Below are positions 13,001 to 26,715 of a stretch of 64,000 bases of DNA, piece after piece (within the stretch, counting starts at the first letter, position 1; each line of letters starts with the position of its first letter). Source of the stretch: Phylloscopus collybita (lineage: Eukaryota; Chordata; Aves; Passeriformes; Phylloscopidae); assembly GCA_027886175.1 (NCBI GenBank), contig JAJNNQ010000027.1:3920001-3984000 (forward strand). The letters run 5' to 3'. The position numbers and the translations under genes were made by a program. The notes under the pieces were generated by a model. That model made no database searches and had not been told where the DNA came from. It saw only the letters and a list, made by a program, of their open reading frames with translations.

Positions 13001-15460
13001 CTCATACAAAATCCTCTCTCTGCAAAGCCTGTGGAGACCATCCATAGTCGCTGAGGGCTCAGACTTTGGCCTTCACAAAGGCTCCTTCATGGCAGGTGCC
13101 TGTTTCATCCTCCAGAACTGCACACCGGAGTGATTCTCCCCTGCTCTGCAGTCTGCTGGAAATTGTTATTCAGCTGGAGTTTGCTTCCTTTAAATATGAG
13201 GTTTGAGCATCCCCTCCCTGGCCCCTCAGTCTCTCCATGCCCTGTTCCTGGCTGTGCTCCCCGTGGCCTGAGGGGGCCCAGAGCCGTTTCCCCAGGCCCG
13301 GCGTCCCCGAGGTGTGGCGGCGTTCCCGAGGCCAAGGCCCAGCTCCCCTCAGGGATGGACAATCCCTGCCGAGGAAACTCACTGAGCTCAGCACACAGAG
13401 GCAGGATTCCACACGCATCCGCTTCAGGGAAAACATGAAATAAATACCCAGGGCAGAGCACCTGTTGCTCAGAGCCTGCAGCACCCAGAGGACGGCTCAC
13501 CCAAGCAGAGGTACAAACTCACCTCAAAGGTTTCTTACATCAAAGCTCCTTCGGGAGGGATGTGGATTTTGACGGGGGCAAGGTGTGCTCTGCAGAGCCC
13601 CTGCCCTGCCAGGAGCCCTCAGAAGCCGTCTGTCCCTCTCTGCCCTGGCTGGCTGCAGGTGGGCACTGGAGCTGTGGCCCCAGAGCCGGTGTGGGGGTGA
13701 GGTGCCCTCCACCATCCCCTGCAGCAGCTCGGGCAGGGTGGGCTCTGCCCCACAGCCACAGAGGGGTGATCAGACAAGGCAGAGGATTCACTTTACAGGT
13801 GGTAAAGTCCTGCAGAAAGGGGGTCTGGAGCCCCGAGTCACCCCAGGCCAGCTCAGTGGCCCCAGGCTGTGCTCCAGCCCCTGTGACACCGTCTCTGTCA
13901 GGGCATCTGGAGCCCTTCACCAGCTCCCCAGCCCCAGCCACCCCACAGCAGCTCAGAAAGGAAGCAAAAGTTGTTTCTTTTGGCACAGAGACGCTTCTCC
14001 TGAACAGCAGAAATAACAAATAGACCCAAAATCTCCCCAGACCTTGACAGCAACAATGTCAGAGGTTTTTGCCACTTCTCATTTGATCGTGACTCTTGCT
14101 GTACTTGGTGTTTTCACTCTATTCCCACCTTCCCAAAACTCTGTTGGAAATTTATTTTTAACCAAGGTCCATGTCTAGTCTTGTGACTGTAACACAAAGT
14201 TTGGAGTGTGGTCTTTATGTCTGAAAAACTCAGGAGAAACACCTGCAATGCTCTCATGTGCACACAATCTGCACCTTTTCCTTCTACTGGGGGTAAAGCT
14301 GAGGATATGCACAGAAGAGTGGTCACTTACATGCATTTACCGAAGCCAAAAAGGAAACAGGGTTTAAACATATCATAAATAAATACAGAGCAATCACACA
14401 GAGTCACAGAATATTCATATACATTTGCATTCTCATAGTGCTCTAATTATTCTGTTAGGCTTTTAATCTCCCAGTTTAAAAGGGGCCTCTGAAATCTAAT
14501 GTTCAGACCTGGGAGAATCTATCAATCTCACATGGCAGGGCTGTAATTAAGAATGGCTGAGAGAGAGGCATATGAGCAGCAGGTCAGGTGGACCTTTCAT
14601 TTGCAGATGAGCTCTCCAAGTAAGTCATTCTCCCCTGATTTATATTATAAACTGCACTTTATCTGTTTCAAACAAACCTAGCCAGACTTGTGTGATTTCT
14701 GAGACATGCAGGGAAATGAGGGAGGAGTCCAAGGGTAACAGGAATTAAAAATACATGTTTAAAACCTTTAGTTTCAGCATCATTCCTGTTTCAGTTGGGA
14801 TTATTGTAACCTCCACTGCTGGAGTATCTGGTTTATTACTCCGAAGAGAGCCCAGAGGTCAGGAGAAAAGCCTTAGGCGATACAAAGCATTAGCTGGGAA
14901 GAGTGAGAGTTAGGCTGTAGGTGTTTCTGCACAAGAGCTCATCTGAGTTGTCTCTTGGTGTGAATTTGGTGCAGTAGTTGTGCTGCTTCCTGTTGCCAGA
15001 GATGAGAGTTTTTCCAGAGAGTTTAATTACAAAGGGGTAAGGAGTTGTTGGGGTCTGATAACATATGACCACAGAGTTGATTTGGAAGGTATCAAGGAAA
15101 ACAAGGAAAAATTAGAATCACGTGATTTTACTGGTTTGTGGGTTTTTTTGCAGTATGTTAACAATTATTTCATTTTTCCATCTATTATATATTTGATAAA
15201 ATGTAGATCCTGTTAGAGCACGACTTTATAATTATTCCTTAACTCCCTGTGCCCAGCAGAGGAGTAACTGCAGCAGCTTGCAGTGTGTGGTCCCTGCTCT
15301 GAGCGTTTCTTTGTCTCTGTAACTTCATCTCCGGCTTGGCAACATCTGCTGAGAGCAGGGGATGAGAATCCTCGGCGCTGCCAGGACTCAGGCCAGGAAG
15401 CATCGGAAACTCTTTCCGATCTGCTGGCTGGATTATGACATGAAAGGCAGCAAATGCAGC

Positions 15461-15527
15461 GTGTGTGTGTGTGTGTCTGTGTGTGTGTGTGTGTCTGTCT
15501 GTCTGTCTGTGTGTGTGTGTGTGTGTG

Positions 15528-15558
<31 letters not shown>

Positions 15559-15567
15559 GTGTCTGTG
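15461..15567. repeat. Compound TG / TCTG microsatellite
   Basis: Alternating runs of (TG)n and (TCTG)n cover about 107 bp inside the intron before the first PHACTR3 exon of this window. The Cys-Val reading frames through it are an effect of the repeat. Confidence 0.95.
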
Positions 15568-16320
15568 CCTCGGGGAGGGCTCCAATTACCTGAGGTCCTC
15601 TGCAGATCCCACGGTGCCTCGTGGGGGAGTCTCATTTAGTATGCGCAATAAAATCGCTGTGGCACCGATCATATGATTTGAAGACTCAATCCTGAGGCAG
15701 CACTACTGAGAAGGGGAGGTGGAACCAAGACACTCGTCCAGACAGAGGCGAGGCTGTGAGCAGCACACGAATTGCATTCAGCAGGCAGGAGCAGAGCTGG
15801 GGGATCGGGCTGCTAGATGTGCGCTGGGGAAACCACAGCAGAGCTTTATTCCTGGCCAGCCTGCCTTTTGTCAGGATGCACTGCTGGTGTGAGTAGAGAG
15901 AAGGAAATGCGCTGCTGTGTATGATTAAAAAGGTGAAGGCAGTGACAGAGGCAGAAGATCACTGTGAAACTCCTTTGATAACCACCTTGAGAGTGAATTT
16001 TACCTCTGGAGAGTGCTGGTTCCAACTGACTGTCTGGAAAGTGGCATGAAAAGGATGCACATTCCGAGGAAGCGTTTCACTGACAGCAGAGCAAACTAGA
16101 GGAGAACTTTTACCTGCATTACTGGCATTTGGGAAAAATAATACAAGAAAGAACTCTCTGCCTTTTTTTTTTTTTTTTTTTTTTTTTCTTTTCCTTCACG
16201 AGTCCTGGAGAGGGATTTTGTAGTCCCCTCCTGAGGAAAACACCAACCAGAAGTCAGAATTCTACAGACTTTCCAAAGAACAGGCATGGTACAAAATGTC
16301 ATTTTGGTGTTTTTCCGCAG

Positions 16321-19300
16321 GCGACTCAGCCAAAGACCCGCTGTTGAGGAGCTAGAAAGAAGGAATATACTGAAACGTGAGTACTTTTTTTTTTTTCCTA
16401 AAGTATTTTATGTGTGTTTGTTGAAATCAGTGATTGCATTTCCAGAACGTCTTGTTTTTAAATAGACAAATTAATTCAGTGGGATCATTTTCTGTACCTT
16501 AAAGTTTTAATTTTTCACGGAGACTTGCAATTTCAGGACAAAAAGAACCGTTCAGGTTCAGGCTTTCAAATAATATTCATTCTGATTCCACTGTTACTGG
16601 TGTCCAAGGGGGGAATACAATCCGAGTGTCACAGTGCCATGAGAATTGGAGGGACATTTTTTAAGAAATGGATTTTCAAGGCAAACACTGAATAGCACTG
16701 GCTATACAGTGGAAGGGGGAAGCATCCTTGCAGAGGTGTGATTCTCCCCAGGTCTGTTTGTTCATGTCACTGGAGACCTTCCCAAAGCCAAGTGAAAGGT
16801 CAGCCTGAGATATCAGAATTTTCAGAGGGACAGTCCCAGGCCTGCTATGGGCGCTGCCACAGGGGAGTGTTCTCAGCATCTCTCAAATTCACAAGGCAAA
16901 ACTTGCAACTCTTTTCCTAAATGTTTCCAAGGGATCAAACAAGTAATGAACATAATCCCTTCCCTTCAAACTGCTGAATTAGGGGAAGGTGAGGGACAGT
17001 TTAGAAATTGTCTCCACTATGGATCTCCAAAGGGGGAATCCAAAGGGGGAATATTTAGTCTCTTTAGTGTTGAAAGGCAAAATCACCCAGAATGATGTGA
17101 ACTATAGGTTCTCATTAAACAAGCATAAAACATAAACCCACAGAAATCTGTCACACAAGCAGTGGTGCCTACACTGTTCAATTTATATCGAATCATGTGA
17201 TTGTAATTCACTAGGAAAAAAGTCATCAACATTGCGTTACCTGAAATTTCATGTCTAAGAACTTTCTTAGTGGTTCCTAGGGAAAAACCTTGTGCTCTTG
17301 CCATGGAAGTTATTTGGGATTTCATTTCAGTTTTCACACAAAGGGATGCCACAGTATAACATATATTTAGCAATATTTTCTGTACAGTTCCAATGCACAG
17401 ATCACACACAGTAAAATGAGCTCGATTTTGTATGTGCACAGCTCGAGGAGGAAAAGAAAACCCTCTTTGCAACATGGGTGGGTGAACTTGGCCAAACTTC
17501 ACCTGTCATCTACCAGAGAGGCAGGAAAATGCAGTGACCCAAGATCCTGAACTACATGGGGACAGATTTTCAAGAGTCAGTAACCAAGATCTCTGAAAAT
17601 CTGTTTCTTTGGGTGTTTTTTTCCTGGCTAAGGAAAAGCTGATCTCCACTGAAAAAAAATCTGTTCCTTTATGTTTACTTTTTCGAAGTGTGCTGGTTAC
17701 ATCCTTAATCTGGGTTAAACTGACCAGTTTTAATAATAAAAAAGTTTGAATACATTCATATAATGAGCTTAGAGAGAGATAAAGCAGAAAGAAGATAAAG
17801 CAGAATTAAAGATACTTCCTGAATACCAGCTAAACATACTGGTCTAGATTTGTATCTCATTTAAAGAGCTCCCAGCATGCAGCAAATTTATTGACTTCTG
17901 TTGAGTTGCTCAGGCTTTATACAGGTTCAGCTGGGATCAGAACCACTTCCATTTTATTTACCTCTGCCATTCTATAAAAAGCTGAGTATCCTGTGTAGCT
18001 GTAGCACTATAAAAGCCCTTCAGTGAAATCTCTACAACCTCCTCCAGGTGTAGTAAGGGTTTGTGCAGTTTTAAGTTGTGCATTTCCCAACATCTTTGAT
18101 GTTCATAATTGGTCCTGCTGACAGAAGTTCTTTTATGGACTCAGAATTCACATTTGTACAACTCCGGTAAAAGGAGAAGCATGTTGCAAAGTACAACTAC
18201 TGTCACTTTAAAGCAAATCTCAGCAAGATTTCAAAAAGTGATTTCTTGTCTCCTTTAGGGAGTAGTTTCTGAGATAAAAGTAATACTTAAAAAGCAAACT
18301 TAAAGACAGCACTTTCTTACAATTTTGTTGATCTTCCAAGTTATTTAACCGCAGAAACACTGCTGGCTTCCCACCAAGCATGAAAAGCAAATGAACTAAA
18401 ATCCCAGCCCAGGTGTCAGATGTGTCCTTCTGAACCCAACAGAAAGCTGAACTCACAGCCAAGAAGGCATCTCTTGAGCCCCCCTGCACAATCCCTGCTT
18501 CACTCTGAACCCAAGGAGATGCTTTGGAGTCACGCAGAGCTGGGAGCTCCCTGAGGAGCTGGCAGAGCTCAGAATGAGTTCCAGCTCTGCACAGGCCCCC
18601 TCAGAACTGGGAGCAGCTCTGCTGAGATTTACCAAACCAGCCCCCAGCAATGAATGGATCTGTGTGGGCAGAATGATGGTGATGGGAAAAGCCTCTCTGG
18701 CTTGTCTGAGCAATAATGCCTGAGTTCTAGAATCCCTTGCCAGTATTTCATATCAAATCTCAGGTTACTGGTTTTTTTTTGTAAAAGAACTATTTCTTTT
18801 ATTTCTTGAAGCTGGAAATAGTCAGTGAACCCAAGTGAATAGAAATAAGTTACTACACATTTAATATATTTGGAAAAGTATTTTTTGATCTTTTTGATAA
18901 AGAAGTGTGTATTTTTGGCTTTTCTTTGGGAATTAGAATCATAGAATCACAGAAGGGTTTGGGTTGGAAGGGACCTTAAAAATTATCTTGTTCCAGCCTC
19001 TGCCATGGGCAGGGACACTTTCCACTGGACCAGGTTGCTCCAAGCCCCATCCAATCTGCCTTGAAGGCTTCCAGGGATGGAGCAGCCACAGTTTCTCTGG
19101 GCAGTTCTCTCACTGCACATCACATCATATCATTAAAAGGCACTACACCACAGAAAATTATCTATTTTTCATTTTAAAAAGTACAAAACAGGAATATCTA
19201 TTCTAAAATGGGTGAATTAAAGCTGAATGAATAACTTCCTGCAGGTATCTCTATATCTAAGAATACCCTCTACTTTTGAAAGCCTGTTCTCCTTTTACAC

Positions 19301-22300
19301 GTTGCAGACTGAAATAGCTGCTCATCCCTGACACAGCACTAATTTTAGCTGACCTGTTCTCTTTTCATTTTTGTGCCTTGCCACTGAACTGTAATGCAGC
19401 ACATTATAGCATTTTAAATTCATCTGATTGGCATTTCTACCCTAGCCATGTGGAGCTGTGCACTACTATGTTGTTTTAAATAGATTTGATTGCATCTCAG
19501 CGTCATCTAATGAGTGCAAAAATCAGGGAGAAAAATGCTTCATTGTTAAAAATGTCATGGAAATCCATCTGCAGCGCTGGTGGGTTTTGGAGGCATAGTA
19601 AATCACGTGTGTGCTTTAACACTGGAAATATCTCATGCAAGTGGTACAATAAACCTCACAGTAGTACCCAGAGAATCCCTGAATGGTTAAACCTTTTTCT
19701 CTGGCTCTGCAGCTTTGTTCAGGTCATGGGCTCACGCCTTAATTTAGTAACAGATAGTACTGGGAATAGAAACGCCATTAACTCGTTTCCTAAGGCAGGG
19801 GATCTATTTCACAGTGTTACAGCACTCCGGGCTATTTTTAGAGCCAGTGTGTAGGAGTTCTCACGGCTCGAATGTTAATAGGCACAACACACAAAGACAA
19901 GGGGGCTGAGCTCAGAGCAGAACTCTGCACAGGAGCCCCGGCAGGAGAAAGGGGTCTCACAGGGGAAGCCAAGGTGCAGGTCAGTGCCAAGAGAGATGAG
20001 ACTGAGAGGACAGGACTGAGGAAAGAACGGGCTCTCCCTGGAGCTGCTGCAATGAGGCTGCTCAGCATCTGAGAGCATGAATGGCTCCAGCAATATGCAG
20101 AGTAAAAAAGGATGATTGATCAACTATGGAGTGTTTTGATTTTCCTTCTAAAGTTTATCCGAGTGGAGCGTTGGTGTGGCCGCTGTTGTTTCATTAAATC
20201 CCCGTGGAGTTCAGAGCTGACATTGGCACCGGCACGGTGTCCTTACAGAGAGGTGACTCCGTGCTCCAGCACACACCAGAGATGCACTGAATTACCCAAA
20301 TACACAACTGCGAGCTGCTGGTTTGGCTGTGCTCATTATTGCCTGGAACTTGGGAAAACACCAAACTTCCTCATGAGGAAAGTCATCTTTTTCTTTATAT
20401 TCTCCGCAGAACGAAATGATCAAACGGAGCAGGAAGAGAGAAGGGAAATCAAGCAGAGACTGACAAGAAAGGTAAAATCTTGCAATATCTCCTATTAGCT
20501 TTTAGAAATTTAGCAATATGACTATAATATCAACCAGCCATAGAGGTTGTTATTACACAGAACCTCCCTTAATATGCATCCTCCTCAGCAGTGTCTGGTA
20601 ATATGAACTATAGGTGTACCTACCTTATCTCAGCTAGATGAGATATAGTAGAATATTTACATACAAACTGACTCAGAAAATGTGTATTTGTTTGCACACT
20701 GCATATTTGTCAGCTCCATTGCTGGAAAAGGACTTTTTCATTCTTTGTAGCAGAGCTGATTCCCTGCTGAACACCAGGTCTGCTCTCATACTACATTTCT
20801 TTTTGCATTTAAAATATTCTCAGAATAAGAACGAGATCTTGTTGTTCTGTTCCTGGAAATCCCTAATGGAATTACAGACCAAATATGCTGATAACTTTTT
20901 AAAGCTAGACTGAAATCCTCACAGTGGGTCTGCTGCTGAGAATCTCACACAGACAATCTGCCTCTGCCTGTAGTAGAACGTCCTACAACATCCAGAATCA
21001 TCCAGAGATCATAAAAAATACATCATGATTCCTTTACATTTTGAAAATATATTTTATCAGTAGCTGGGTTAAAGTATTTTCTTCTTTTGTCCATTATAAA
21101 GGCACTGTGCTGTAGCCCACAGCTCCATTTAAACCATTATTGCTCCCCTAGCAGTCCTCCAAATGATGAAATATTTCCCTGGAGTTTCCAAGGGTTGGGT
21201 GGTTTTCCATAGGTGTAAATGCACACTGAGCCAAGATGCAAAGAAGCAAATACTGCATTTTTTACTGATTCATTTGTTATTAACCCTGGCTTTATTTCAC
21301 AAAACTTCTGAATACAGCTTAACCAGAGACCTACAGTTGATGAACTGAGAGACAGAAAGATCCTGATTCGATTCAGTGATTATGTGGAAGTGGCAAAAGC
21401 ACAGGACTACGACAGGAGAGCAGACAAACCATGGACACGACTATCAGCAGCAGACAAGGTACTGACACAGCCACAAAGTTCTGCTTTCTCCTTGCCTTTC
21501 CTGTAATGATACATCACATTCTGAACTGACTTTACCCTCTGCAACATTTCATCTCTGTAAACTTTACCATGCTTTTTTATGTTGAATTCATACCAATGTC
21601 ATAAAAAGTTTCTTTAGTACTTGAAAGGCTTCTACTCACCACCCAAAAATGTGGATACAAGTTTTTGGGCTCCAACTCAAAACCACTTCCAGCCAATAGA
21701 GTATTAACTTTTATTCTCAGACTGGAAGTTTTGTCCCAAACATGAAAAATTTCCTCTCCTGTTTCCTGTGAATGCTCAAAGAGTCACTGGACCCACATTC
21801 TCCCGAGCATGAACTCTCATTTTGTCCCACCACATACCTGCCACGTAGCTGATTTTCATCCCCATTTAAGAGTCACATTTAGATGCTGGAGTAGTAAGAA
21901 TAGTTGACCATGATTCCAGCCAGAACAGTTGGGAAGTTTCAGGGCTGCAGGAAGGAGCAGGATGCTGAGACAATTACTGGCAAAATGTCAAACACAGGAC
22001 TGTTAATGTGGCTTTGTGCTGAGGTGTGGATATCAACCACTTTGGTTTCCATCCCAGTGTCTCCCCAGTAGGGACCAAAGGGGTTTACAGGACTCACAGA
22101 AAAGGAACAGAGCACTTCTGCTCCAGTAGCTGTTCTCCCAAGCTCTCTAAAATGGTGAATAAGCTATTCCATAGTAATCAATGGAATAAGGATTTTATAT
22201 TTTTCTTGTATGTATTTTAATTAAAATTAGACTTTTCCTGGTTTTACTATTTCAGTGTTCATGTTTCAATTAACAAGGCAGGTTTAAGAAAGTGACAGTT

Positions 22301-24300
22301 CTGCACAAACTGGTGACGCACATCAGGAAGTCAGGGTCAGAGCTGTGCCTTTGCATTTGTGACTGAAAAATGGATCAATTTCTTGGCAGCTTCTCTTAAT
22401 CTTTAATAAATTTTAACTGGAATCTTATTAAATGTGAGACAACCAGCCCTGAGGTGTTATTCTGTCAGAATTGCTTCTAGACAGCAGTGACCCTGTCAGC
22501 AATCAATAACAAATGAAAAGAATTGTGTCACCAATCCATACAACCCAAATATTCAGCTTTTCTATCAGCATAAAGTGCTCTGCTGTATAATAGATATGTA
22601 ACCAATATATGGTTCTATGCTAGAAAACTCTCCTGCTCTGCAAGTCTGGGATTTTGCTCACAAACACAAAATTATTTGTTCATGTTTTTCTCTTTTCAAT
22701 TCCTAGGCAGCAATTCGGAAAGAGCTGAACGAATACAAAAGTAATGAAATGGAGGTTCATGCATCGAGCAAACATTTGACAAGGTCAGTTTGCCAGCTCT
22801 TTCATTTCTGCTGCCTGCTAAAAACTCTGCTTGAGTCTTGAACCTGTGCGTTTTACTCTTATGTGCTGGATGTGGGAGAATATGCAAAGAAAATTGGAGG
22901 ATTTCTCTTTCTGAAGAGAACCCAATTTTCTGATTTTTGGGGGGCTTTTATTAGCACACACCAAGAAACCTGCAGACATTCTCCAGAACATCCCTCAGCT
23001 GGCATTCCTTGCACCAAAGATTCAAAGATGGGATAAAAAGTGTATAACACAAGAAAGAATATGATTTTTTTTAAAGTAGAACAACTTAATAAACTGTATA
23101 AAGATCTCTGAATTAAGTGCACTTGAGTCTGCAGCCTTCTCACAAACACTGAAAATTCCCTGCTCAGAAATACCAAACTGCACCGACCGTAACAGGCCAG
23201 GGGTAATGCCTTTGTTCTAATTGGATTTGTCCTAAAGGATTCAGCCTGGGGATTTCAGTATTCCCTGGCAGTGCAGTTGCTATTGGAAGGAGCAAGCCCC
23301 AGGTAACTTAATGACACTTAACTCCCTGTCAGGAGGAGGTCAGGAGAGAGAACAGCTCTGGATTGTTGTCAATCTCCACGTGATTGTGCCACTGGGAACC
23401 TGGGCAGGGCAGTGCCTGCTCCATGTGCCAGCACTGCTGACAGGGGCTGTGTTTAAACACACAGAAAAACATTCCTTTCCCTTCTTGAAGTGGAGAAATA
23501 ATATGAGAGGCTGATTCCACAGCCACTGGTACTTGCAAAAAGGCATCCTTAGGGGCAAAGCAGCTTCAGTGCATTGATGGAATGAAAGGGAAAGGGAAGG
23601 GAAGGGAAAAGGGATGGCTGCAGTTTCAGCTGAAAGTGAGCTATACATTTCCTAATTGGAGCTACCTGGGGAGTATGAGTAGATAGTAATGAGAGATTTT
23701 GAAATTTGTTCAGGATATTAGGAGTAAACAGGCTTCCAATTTACAATTAGTGCTAGGGCATTACAAATGATTGGGGCTTTAATTACGGATCTCAGCCAAA
23801 AGAAGCAGCCTACAGAGCAGGAAGAATATTTATTCCAGACTCACGAGACTATCAAACATTTCACCAAGGGTATCTCCTCACACTTTATGAAGCATTTCAA
23901 CATTGCTGAACTCTTAAAAAAGAACAAGATCACTGCACAATGAAGAATATTGCTACCCATGGCAAACTGTGGCTTCATTTACTAAAAAAAGCCCCCACAT
24001 CAACTACATACCTGTGTTTGCAATTGCATTCCAGAGAAATGTAAACAGGGACACCGGGCCCTGAGGACTGTACCTGCACTATAGTCGTGGCACAGGGGTG
24101 GGAATGTGCTGGGGAAAACGAAGAGTTGCTAATATTCTTCAGCACTGTCACTGTACCTTTAAACAGAATGAACACTTTTGTGGGCTTTTAAAAATTTTGT
24201 TAATCTAACATAAAATAATTGAATAAAAAAATAATTTAATTCTATTGCAAAGTGGTATGAAAAGCCATCTCTCTTTTCTCCTAGATTTCACAGGCCATAG
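16321..24300 (+). CDS. PHACTR3: PHACTR3, phosphatase and actin regulator 3 (last five coding exons)
   Basis: Exons are 16,321-16,376, 20,410-20,471, 21,318-21,458, 22,707-22,783 and 24,285-24,300. All have GT/AG ends and compatible phases, and give 116 residues preceded by a partial codon. The first two exons hold an RPEL repeat ([18 protein letters not shown]). The third holds another ([16 protein letters not shown]), followed by the PP1-binding region with LIRF and the KPWTRL tryptophan. The end, SSKHLTRFHRP-stop, is the family C-terminus. PHACTR proteins bind G-actin through RPEL motifs and PP1 through this C-terminal segment, in the nucleus and cytoplasm. I chose paralogue 3 from the sequence details ([15 protein letters not shown]) and the SYCP2 neighbour. 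The N-terminal two thirds and the first RPEL are outside the window. No break is seen. Confidence 0.96.
18937..19117 (-). mobile_element. CR1 LINE 3' fragment, antisense
   Basis: It starts with ATCATAGAATCACAGAAGGG and GTTTGGGTTGGAAGGGACC, then runs through the CCATGGGCAGGGACAC block and the GGTTGCTCCAAGCCCCATCC block. This is the reverse complement of the CR1 3' end. It lies in the PHACTR3 intron between 16,376 and 20,410. Confidence 0.93.
23577..23613. repeat. Short GGGAA-rich low-complexity tract
   Basis: A run of GGGAAA/GGGAA units about 37 bp long lies in the last PHACTR3 intron. No function is suggested. Confidence 0.7.
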
Positions 24301-25540
24301 CAATTTTCTTCTGAGAAGAATCTGTCTTTACTTTTTGATATTGCTGCTGAACACACATCAGGGAACACTGAAGTCCTTCCCTGAGGTTCAGTGCAGGCTC
24401 CCTGGACGTTGATGTGACAGAAGGACTCTGCAGTGAAGCCTCTGCAGCACTTGGGGACAGGACACGCCAGCCCCGAGCTCTGGAGGCAGAAGAGTCTGGC
24501 CTGTGGAGTGGGACAAGCTGCTGAAAAAGACTGAAGTGAAGCCACTTGGAAGAGCCTCCTCCTCTCCTTTCCCAGCTGTGTGGAACTGGTTTGCAGCCTG
24601 CCTTGGAAAAGGAGATGTTGTGCATGTACAGGCTTTACCATTCCAAGGCCTCTGACATAAACGGACATGACACTCTGTCATCCAGTATTATGTTGACAAG
24701 ACATTTTGAACTTACCACAATTAGTTTGTAAAACACCTAAGTTCATGTTCTAAAAACTAATTTAATGTATTATAATTTCATTCTTTTTTATATACTGTCT
24801 AACAGAATCACAGCTGCAAGCATTTTTGATTCCTGTTACTTTTGTTCTTTAATTAAATGACTACTTATTGCAGGAAATGAACATGTTTCCCAAAGCTCTT
24901 TTGTTTTTTCCCAGGGATAGTTGGGAAAACATAATTATTATGCACCAAACCATTTGACTTCTTCATCAACACAGAGTCTGCAAAAGGATGATCTCAATTA
25001 AGATTTTCCATCTGGTGGAATAGCATAAGCTGGTTGTCACTCTGCACCAGTTGAGGCTCTGACCCTCTAAAAGTGACAATTTGGTTTGCTGTTATTAAAA
25101 ATTACTAAATTGGACAATCAGAGGCAGAAATGTAACAATGTACTTTGATGTTTAGCAAACAAATGGTTTTAATGCTTTCTTGAGAGTAAGAAGAAAAAAG
25201 TTACTAAATGCTAATAACAAAGCAAAGAGAACTGGTTGAGAAAATGTAAATCAGACATTTTAATAATGCCTAACATGGAGAAGCACCTGAGGATTTACTC
25301 AGTGCTACTAAAAAAGAACTTGTGAGAAAAATAACACATTGATAGCTGGAAACCACACGTGATGAGACAGAACAAAACAGTGAAACCACTCACAAAAAAA
25401 CCCTTTCTCTGCAAGACTCTGAAGTGCTGCCATTCTAGGGAGTCATTCAATGTTAAAAACTTGAAAAAGGCATTCTTGGTCCTGTAGCTTCATTGAGATG
25501 ATCTCCATGAAGTGTGAAAATAATAAAATGCAGTCTGTCC
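24301..25540 (+). other. Probable PHACTR3 3' UTR
   Basis: This region follows the PHACTR3 stop codon and has no convincing ORF. Candidate polyadenylation signals on the + strand are ATTAAA at 24,852-24,857 and AATAAA at 25,522-25,527. The UTR extent is inferred from these signals only. Confidence 0.5.
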
Positions 25541-26347
25541 AAGTGCTTGTATAGACTACTACTGAATTGCTGTGAGGTGGGGAACAGCCCCCACAGAGTC
25601 AGTTCTGTCCCAAGGGGGGATGGAATCACAGGAACTGCAGCTGCTCCTGGAGAAACTGTCAGGCAGGACTGGAAGGTAAGGACACACAGAGCAACACAAA
25701 GTCTCGGGCAATGCAGTGGGAGAAGGAACTAAACACTCCTGGGAGAGGTGGTGTCAACATTTTAATGCTTGTCCTACTTGACTATCAGCTGAAGACTTGA
25801 ATGATCCCATCGCTTGATCCAAAGATGTGTTTTTTCCTCTTTATTGTAAGTTTTGACTTGCTGGCTTTTCACAGAAATATGTAACATCATAACTAGCATT
25901 TAAACATACATATATCTATCATAATACAGGATTAATTCTTAACAACAATATAATGATGGTCCAGGTGCAATATACAAAAAGGCTAAACACAAAGGAGAGC
26001 AAAGTTTCTTCAGCAGAAGAAGCATTTCCAGTTTGAGCAGAGCAGATGAGCCACTGTAAACTAAACTTGGCTAATAATCCATGTACATTATGTCCTGTTT
26101 AGCAGGGATGCACAATTCCACTGGCAATAAATACGATATAAAACACATTAAAATTATGCTGAAAAACATAATAAAAAGAAAAATATTGTTAGAGTAACTT
26201 GGAGCAACTTTTAAATGCCAAACAGTGCCCCTGAGCTGTGCTCACTGCTGCACCTGGACCCAGGGGTAGCTGTGAGGGGCTCCACCCTCCCCGTGCTCTG
26301 ATCCTTTCTCAGCCAGGATCTGGCCTGTGCTCTGCTCCTGGGGGAGG

Positions 26348-26715
26348 CACAACCTGGGACAACCCAGAGTCACTGAGCACAGCCTGGGACAATCCAGAGC
26401 CACTGAGCACAGCCTGGGACAATCCAGAGCCACTGAGCACAACCTGGGACAATCCCAGAGCCACTGAGCACAGCCTGGGACAATCCAGAGCCACTGAGCA
26501 CAGCCTGGGACAATCCCAGAGCCACTGAGCACAACCTGGGACAATCCCAGAGCCACTGAGCACAACCTGGGACAATCCCAGAGCCACTGAGCACAGCCTG
26601 GGACAATCCCAGAGCCACTGAGCACAACCTGGGACAATCCAGAGCCACTGAGCACAACCTGGGACAATCCCAGAGCCACTGAGCACAGCCTGGGACAATC
26701 CCAGAGCCACTGTCC
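26348..26715. repeat. Minisatellite, about 12 copies of a 30-31 bp unit
   Basis: Tandem units read AGCCTGGGACAATCC / CAGAGCCACTGAGCAC, with A/G variation at the second base and an optional extra C. This mixes 30- and 31-bp units. I count about 12 copies. Because the unit length is not a multiple of three, long frames through it (up to about 220 codons on the - strand) drift and are not genes. Confidence 0.93.

Larger units (their letters stand above)
1..16320 (+). other. Upstream intron of PHACTR3, no exon found
   Basis: I see no coding exon here. The open frames are short and carry no recognisable protein. The first PHACTR3 exon in the window begins at 16,321 in mid-codon, so at least this much intron precedes it. 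The family's first RPEL repeat and its basic N-terminal part were looked for by eye and not found, so they should lie left of the window. The stretch holds a CR1 fragment, a GAAA and a TG/TCTG microsatellite, a poly-T run at about 16,163-16,187, and a GC-richer patch at about 13,200-13,950 without a convincing gene. Intron status is inference. Confidence 0.75.

Noticed and set aside
13540..14023. ORFs of 143-159 codons on both strands in a GC-richer patch of the intron
   Set aside because: All three overlap in different frames, none has family likeness or clear splice signals, and local GC explains the openness.
15213..15676. 140-codon and 104-codon ORFs with Thr/His or Cys/Val runs
   Set aside because: The runs come from the TG/TCTG microsatellite; the flanks show no known protein.
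16163..16187. Poly-T run as the tail of a retropseudogene
   Set aside because: No coding or element body is recognisable beside it. It may serve as part of a pyrimidine tract or be simple low complexity.
26348..26715. CRISPR-like regular array
   Set aside because: Units are directly adjacent, with no unique spacers, and the context is a vertebrate genome. The same holds for the 42-bp array in FAM217B.
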